The position numbers and the translations under genes are program-made. This document shows, piece after piece, positions 61,757 to 64,000 of a stretch of 64,000 nucleotides of DNA. The DNA lies in assembly GCF_000381025.1 (NCBI RefSeq), contig NZ_KB905813.1, positions 726,716-790,715 on the forward strand, given 5' to 3'. The notes beneath the pieces are model-generated. The model made no database searches, was not told the DNA's origin, and worked only from the letters and a program-made list of their open reading frames with translations. Source of the DNA: Streptomyces sulphureus DSM 40104. Its GTDB lineage: Bacteria; Actinomycetota; Actinomycetes; Streptomycetales; Streptomycetaceae. The first letter of the stretch is position 1, and each line of letters opens with the position of its first letter.

Positions 61757-63103
61757 ATGGCCGCCACCGCAGACCCCGACCCGCCAGCCCGCCCCGACCG
61801 GCGCGGCGGGCGGCGAGGGGGCCGATCCCCGCTGCTGCGCCGCTCGTTGGCGGCGCGCGCCGCGCTGCTGAGGCTGCCGCAGGCGGAGCCTCCGCGGGCC
61901 GGGCGGAGCGAGCCGGAGTACCGCGGCCTGCCGTGGCCCTCGTCGCTCGTGGTGCTCCTTCTCCAGCAGATCGGCTCGACCTTCGCCGCGGGGCAACGGC
62001 CGGGGGAGGCGGGCGCCGTCGACCTGTGGGCGCGGCTGCTCCTCGCCGCCGGCCCGCTGCTCCTCCTCGTGCGCCATCGCTGTCCGCGTGCCGTCGCGTG
62101 GGGCAGTGCCCTCGTCACGACGGTGTACCTCGCCGCCGGCTATCCGTACGGCCCCGTCTTCCTCAGCCTCGCCGTCGCCTGCGTCGCCGCGGCGGCAGCG
62201 GGGGAGCGGTACTCCGCGTGGGGCGCCATGGGGGCCTTCTGGCTCTCCCACCTCGTCGCGGCGCACTGGCTGCGGGCGTGGCTGCCCGAACCCGGCGGCG
62301 CGCACGCCACCTGGACGACCGACCTCTTCTTCGCCGCCTGGGTGCTGGCGCTCGGCGCGCTCGGCGAGCTGCTCCGCGTCCGCCGTACGGAGCTGGAGCG
62401 CAGACGGGACGAGGCGGCGGAGGCCGAACGCCACCGTGCCGACGAGGAACGCTTGCGCATCGCGCGGGAGTTGCACGACGTGCTGGCGCACAGCATCTCG
62501 GTCATCAACGTCCAGGCTGGCATGGGCCTCGCCCTCCTTGACTCCGACCCGCAGCAGGCACGCACCGCGCTCACCACCATCAGGACGGCGAGCAAGGAGG
62601 CGCTCGGCGAGGTGCGCCAGGTGCTGGAGACGCTCCGCGCTCCGGGCGAGGCGCCGCGCACCCCGGCACCGGGACTCGCCCGCCTCGCCGACCTCGTCGA
62701 GCAGGCCCGCAGCGCCGGGCTCTCCGTCGCGACGGAGACCGAGGGCCGCCGGCGCGACCTGCCCTCGCAGACGGACCTCGCCGCCTTCCGCATCGTGCAA
62801 GAGGCGCTCACCAACACCGTCCGCCACTCCGCAGCGCGCACCGCGACCCTCCGACTCGCCTATCGCGAGGAAGAGTTCGAGGTCACCGTCGACGATCCAG
62901 GCCCGGCCGCCGAGCGGGGACCGCGCGGCTCGGGAGGCAACGGCCTCGTCGGCATGCGCGAGCGCGCCACCGCCCTCGGCGGCGCACTGGAGGCAGGCCC
63001 GCGCGCCGATGGCGGGTTCCGGGTACGCGCCCGATTGCCGCTCGCTGCGGGTAGCGTCGACGGGGCAGCGGGCGAGCGGCGTCCGCGGGAGGAGAAGCCG
63101 TGA
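61757..63103 (+). CDS. NarL-type sensor histidine kinase
   Basis: A 448-residue membrane kinase. An arginine/proline-rich N-terminus is followed by about four membrane helices (SLVVLLLQQIGS, LLLAAGPLLLLVRH, AVAWGSALVTTVYLAAG, FLSLAVACVAAAAAG). Then comes the HisKA_3 dimerisation domain with ELHDVLAHSISV (His240) and an ATPase domain (FRIVQEALTNTVRHSAA, GSGGNGLVGMRERATAL). It autophosphorylates and passes phosphate to the next gene product, whose GTG overlaps the kinase stop (GTGA). The signal sensed is unknown. Confidence 0.93.
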   Translation: MAATADPDPPARPDRRGGRRGGRSPLLRRSLAARAALLRLPQAEPPRAGRSEPEYRGLPWPSSLVVLLLQQIGSTFAAGQRPGEAGAVDLWARLLLAAGPLLLLVRHRCPRAVAWGSALVTTVYLAAGYPYGPVFLSLAVACVAAAAAGERYSAWGAMGAFWLSHLVAAHWLRAWLPEPGGAHATWTTDLFFAAWVLALGALGELLRVRRTELERRRDEAAEAERHRADEERLRIARELHDVLAHSISVINVQAGMGLALLDSDPQQARTALTTIRTASKEALGEVRQVLETLRAPGEAPRTPAPGLARLADLVEQARSAGLSVATETEGRRRDLPSQTDLAAFRIVQEALTNTVRHSAARTATLRLAYREEEFEVTVDDPGPAAERGPRGSGGNGLVGMRERATALGGALEAGPRADGGFRVRARLPLAAGSVDGAAGERRPREEKP

Positions 63104-63765
63104 TCCGTGTCCTGCTCGCAGACGACCAGGCGCTCGTGCGCGCCGGCTTCCGCGCCCTCCTCGACGCGCAGTCGGACATCGAGGTGGCCGGCGAGGCGGC
63201 CGACGGCGACGAGACGCTCGCCGAGGTGCGGCGGCTCGTCCCCGACGTCGTCCTGATGGACATCCGGATGCCCGGTATCGACGGCCTGGAGGCCACCCGC
63301 CGCATCACCGAGGACGCGAGGCTGGAGAGCGTGCGCGTCGTGATGCTCACGACCTTCGAACTCGACGAGTACGTCTTCGAGGCGCTGCGCTACGGCGCCT
63401 CCGGCTTCCTCGTCAAGGACACCGAGCCGGACGAGCTGCTGCGGGCGGTACGCACCGCCGTCGAGGGCAACGCGCTGCTCTCGCCCGGCGTCACCCGCAG
63501 GCTCATCGCCGAGTTCGCCGCGCGGTCGAAGGAGCCGACGCCGCCCACGAGCCTTGCCGACCTCACCGAGCGGGAGCGGGAGGTGATGGCCCTGGTCGGG
63601 CTGGGCCTGACCAACGAGGAGATCGCCGGACGCCTCTTCCTCTCCCCGCTCACCGCCAAGACGCACGTCAGCCGGGCCATGGTGAAGCTCGGCGCGCGCG
63701 ACCGCGCCCAACTCGTCGTCCTCGCCTACGAGTCGGGCCTCGTGCGGCCCGGCTGGCTCGGGTGA
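63100..63765 (+). CDS. NarL/LuxR-type response regulator
   Basis: A 221-residue regulator. Receiver: IRVLLADDQALVRAGFRALLDAQ, phosphorylation Asp54 in VVLMDIRMPG, and the Lys in GFLVKDTEPDELL. LuxR helix-turn-helix: LTEREREVMALVGLGLTNEEIAGRLFLSPLTAKTHVSRAMVKLGARDR. Partner of the overlapping sensor kinase gene. Confidence 0.95.
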   Translation: MIRVLLADDQALVRAGFRALLDAQSDIEVAGEAADGDETLAEVRRLVPDVVLMDIRMPGIDGLEATRRITEDARLESVRVVMLTTFELDEYVFEALRYGASGFLVKDTEPDELLRAVRTAVEGNALLSPGVTRRLIAEFAARSKEPTPPTSLADLTEREREVMALVGLGLTNEEIAGRLFLSPLTAKTHVSRAMVKLGARDRAQLVVLAYESGLVRPGWLG

Positions 63766-63774
63766 GGGCGTCGC

Positions 63775-64000
63775 TCAGTCCCCGGCGGCGTCCGCCTCGC
63801 GGAGGAAGTCGACGAGCAGCGCGGTGAGTTGGGCGGGAGTGTCCTCCTGGACGAGATGGCCGGCACCGGCGAGGAGGTGCTTGCGGGCGCCCGGGACGAC
63901 GGCGGCGAGGCGGTCGGCGCGGTCGGCCGGCACCCAACTGTCGTCCGCGCCCCAGCAGACGAGCACCGGCAGGTCCAACTCGCCGTAGCGGCCCTCGACT
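63775..64000 (-). CDS. Alpha/beta hydrolase C-terminal part, 5' truncated by window edge
   Basis: The leftward frame ends at a TGA at 63775-63777 and continues past 64000. The visible 75 residues read VEGRYGELDLPVLVCWGADDSWVPADRADRLAA and LLAGAGHLVQEDTPAQLTALLVDFLREA, the catalytic-acid strand (Asp in WGADD) and the catalytic His (GAGHLVQ) of the fold. The nucleophile part lies outside the window. Substrate unknown. Convergent with the response regulator gene. Confidence 0.85.
   Translation of the reverse strand, partial: VEGRYGELDLPVLVCWGADDSWVPADRADRLAAVVPGARKHLLAGAGHLVQEDTPAQLTALLVDFLREADAAGD

Overview
The window is high-GC DNA with mostly C- or G-ending codons, many GTG and TTG starts, short ATGA/GTGA gene overlaps, leaderless-looking promoters and Streptomyces-typical families (DUF5997, DUF6421, DUF6986, DUF5134, geranylgeranyl-reductase-like flavoprotein, Ser/Thr kinase starting [13 protein letters not shown]). 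It is chromosomal DNA of a Streptomyces or very close relative. About 62 genes are supported, along with three decayed elements and no RNA genes.

Region 1 (1-15.0 kb) is a catabolic region. A ROK repressor and an SsuCBA-like ABC importer run leftward. A cytoplasmic Cys-type sulfatase with its own formylglycine-generating enzyme runs rightward. A secreted GH43-like enzyme and a secreted PL8 polysaccharide lyase lie further on. The ROK gene and the GH43-like gene share a long promoter/operator motif, which suggests one regulon for sulfated or uronic-acid-containing substrates. Embedded here are a broken VOC gene, a small membrane protein and a KAP-type P-loop NTPase fused to a response-regulator receiver domain, the most unusual protein in the window.

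Region 2 (15.0-23.8 kb) holds housekeeping and accessory genes: deazaflavin-dependent reductase, HAD phosphatase, CbiX-like chelatase, BadF-type kinase overlapping a uracil-DNA glycosylase, a six-Asp-box propeller protein, an Old Yellow Enzyme/ArsR divergent pair and a FusB-type zinc protein. About 0.8 kb near 16.3-17.1 kb is a degenerate tandem repeat of roughly 210 bp.

Region 3 (23.8-32.3 kb) is a complete protocatechuate branch of the beta-ketoadipate pathway, pcaIJFHGBL, in one tightly packed leftward operon. It is driven divergently from a double (tandem) IclR regulator, with a GTGAAC/GTTCAC operator between them.

Region 4 (32.3-43.2 kb) contains a DUF305 lipoprotein/LVIVD protein pair, a TetR gene with its operator, a DUF5134-M56-PAP2 envelope cluster ending in a strong terminator, small enzymes (VOC, GNAT, GDPD), and a DUF6421-SDR-threonine aldolase cluster.

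Region 5 (43.3-46.0 kb) is a TetR/DJ-1/NmrA-like stress operon controlled by a perfect 31-bp palindrome and bordered by an IS5-type transposase remnant. After it come a PlsC acyltransferase, a thioredoxin-like protein, the etfBA electron-transfer flavoprotein operon, a DUF6986 aldolase, and a LacI/ROK-kinase divergent pair.

Region 6 (53-64 kb) opens with an IS5-family end fragment. It continues with a membrane Ser/Thr kinase carrying an outside LamG domain, an AraC regulator, a mycothiol-isomerase-fold protein, a TmrB-like ATPase fused to a Nudix hydrolase, an M20 dipeptidase, a geranylgeranyl-reductase-like flavoprotein and a NarL-type two-component system. It ends in a truncated alpha/beta hydrolase at the right edge.
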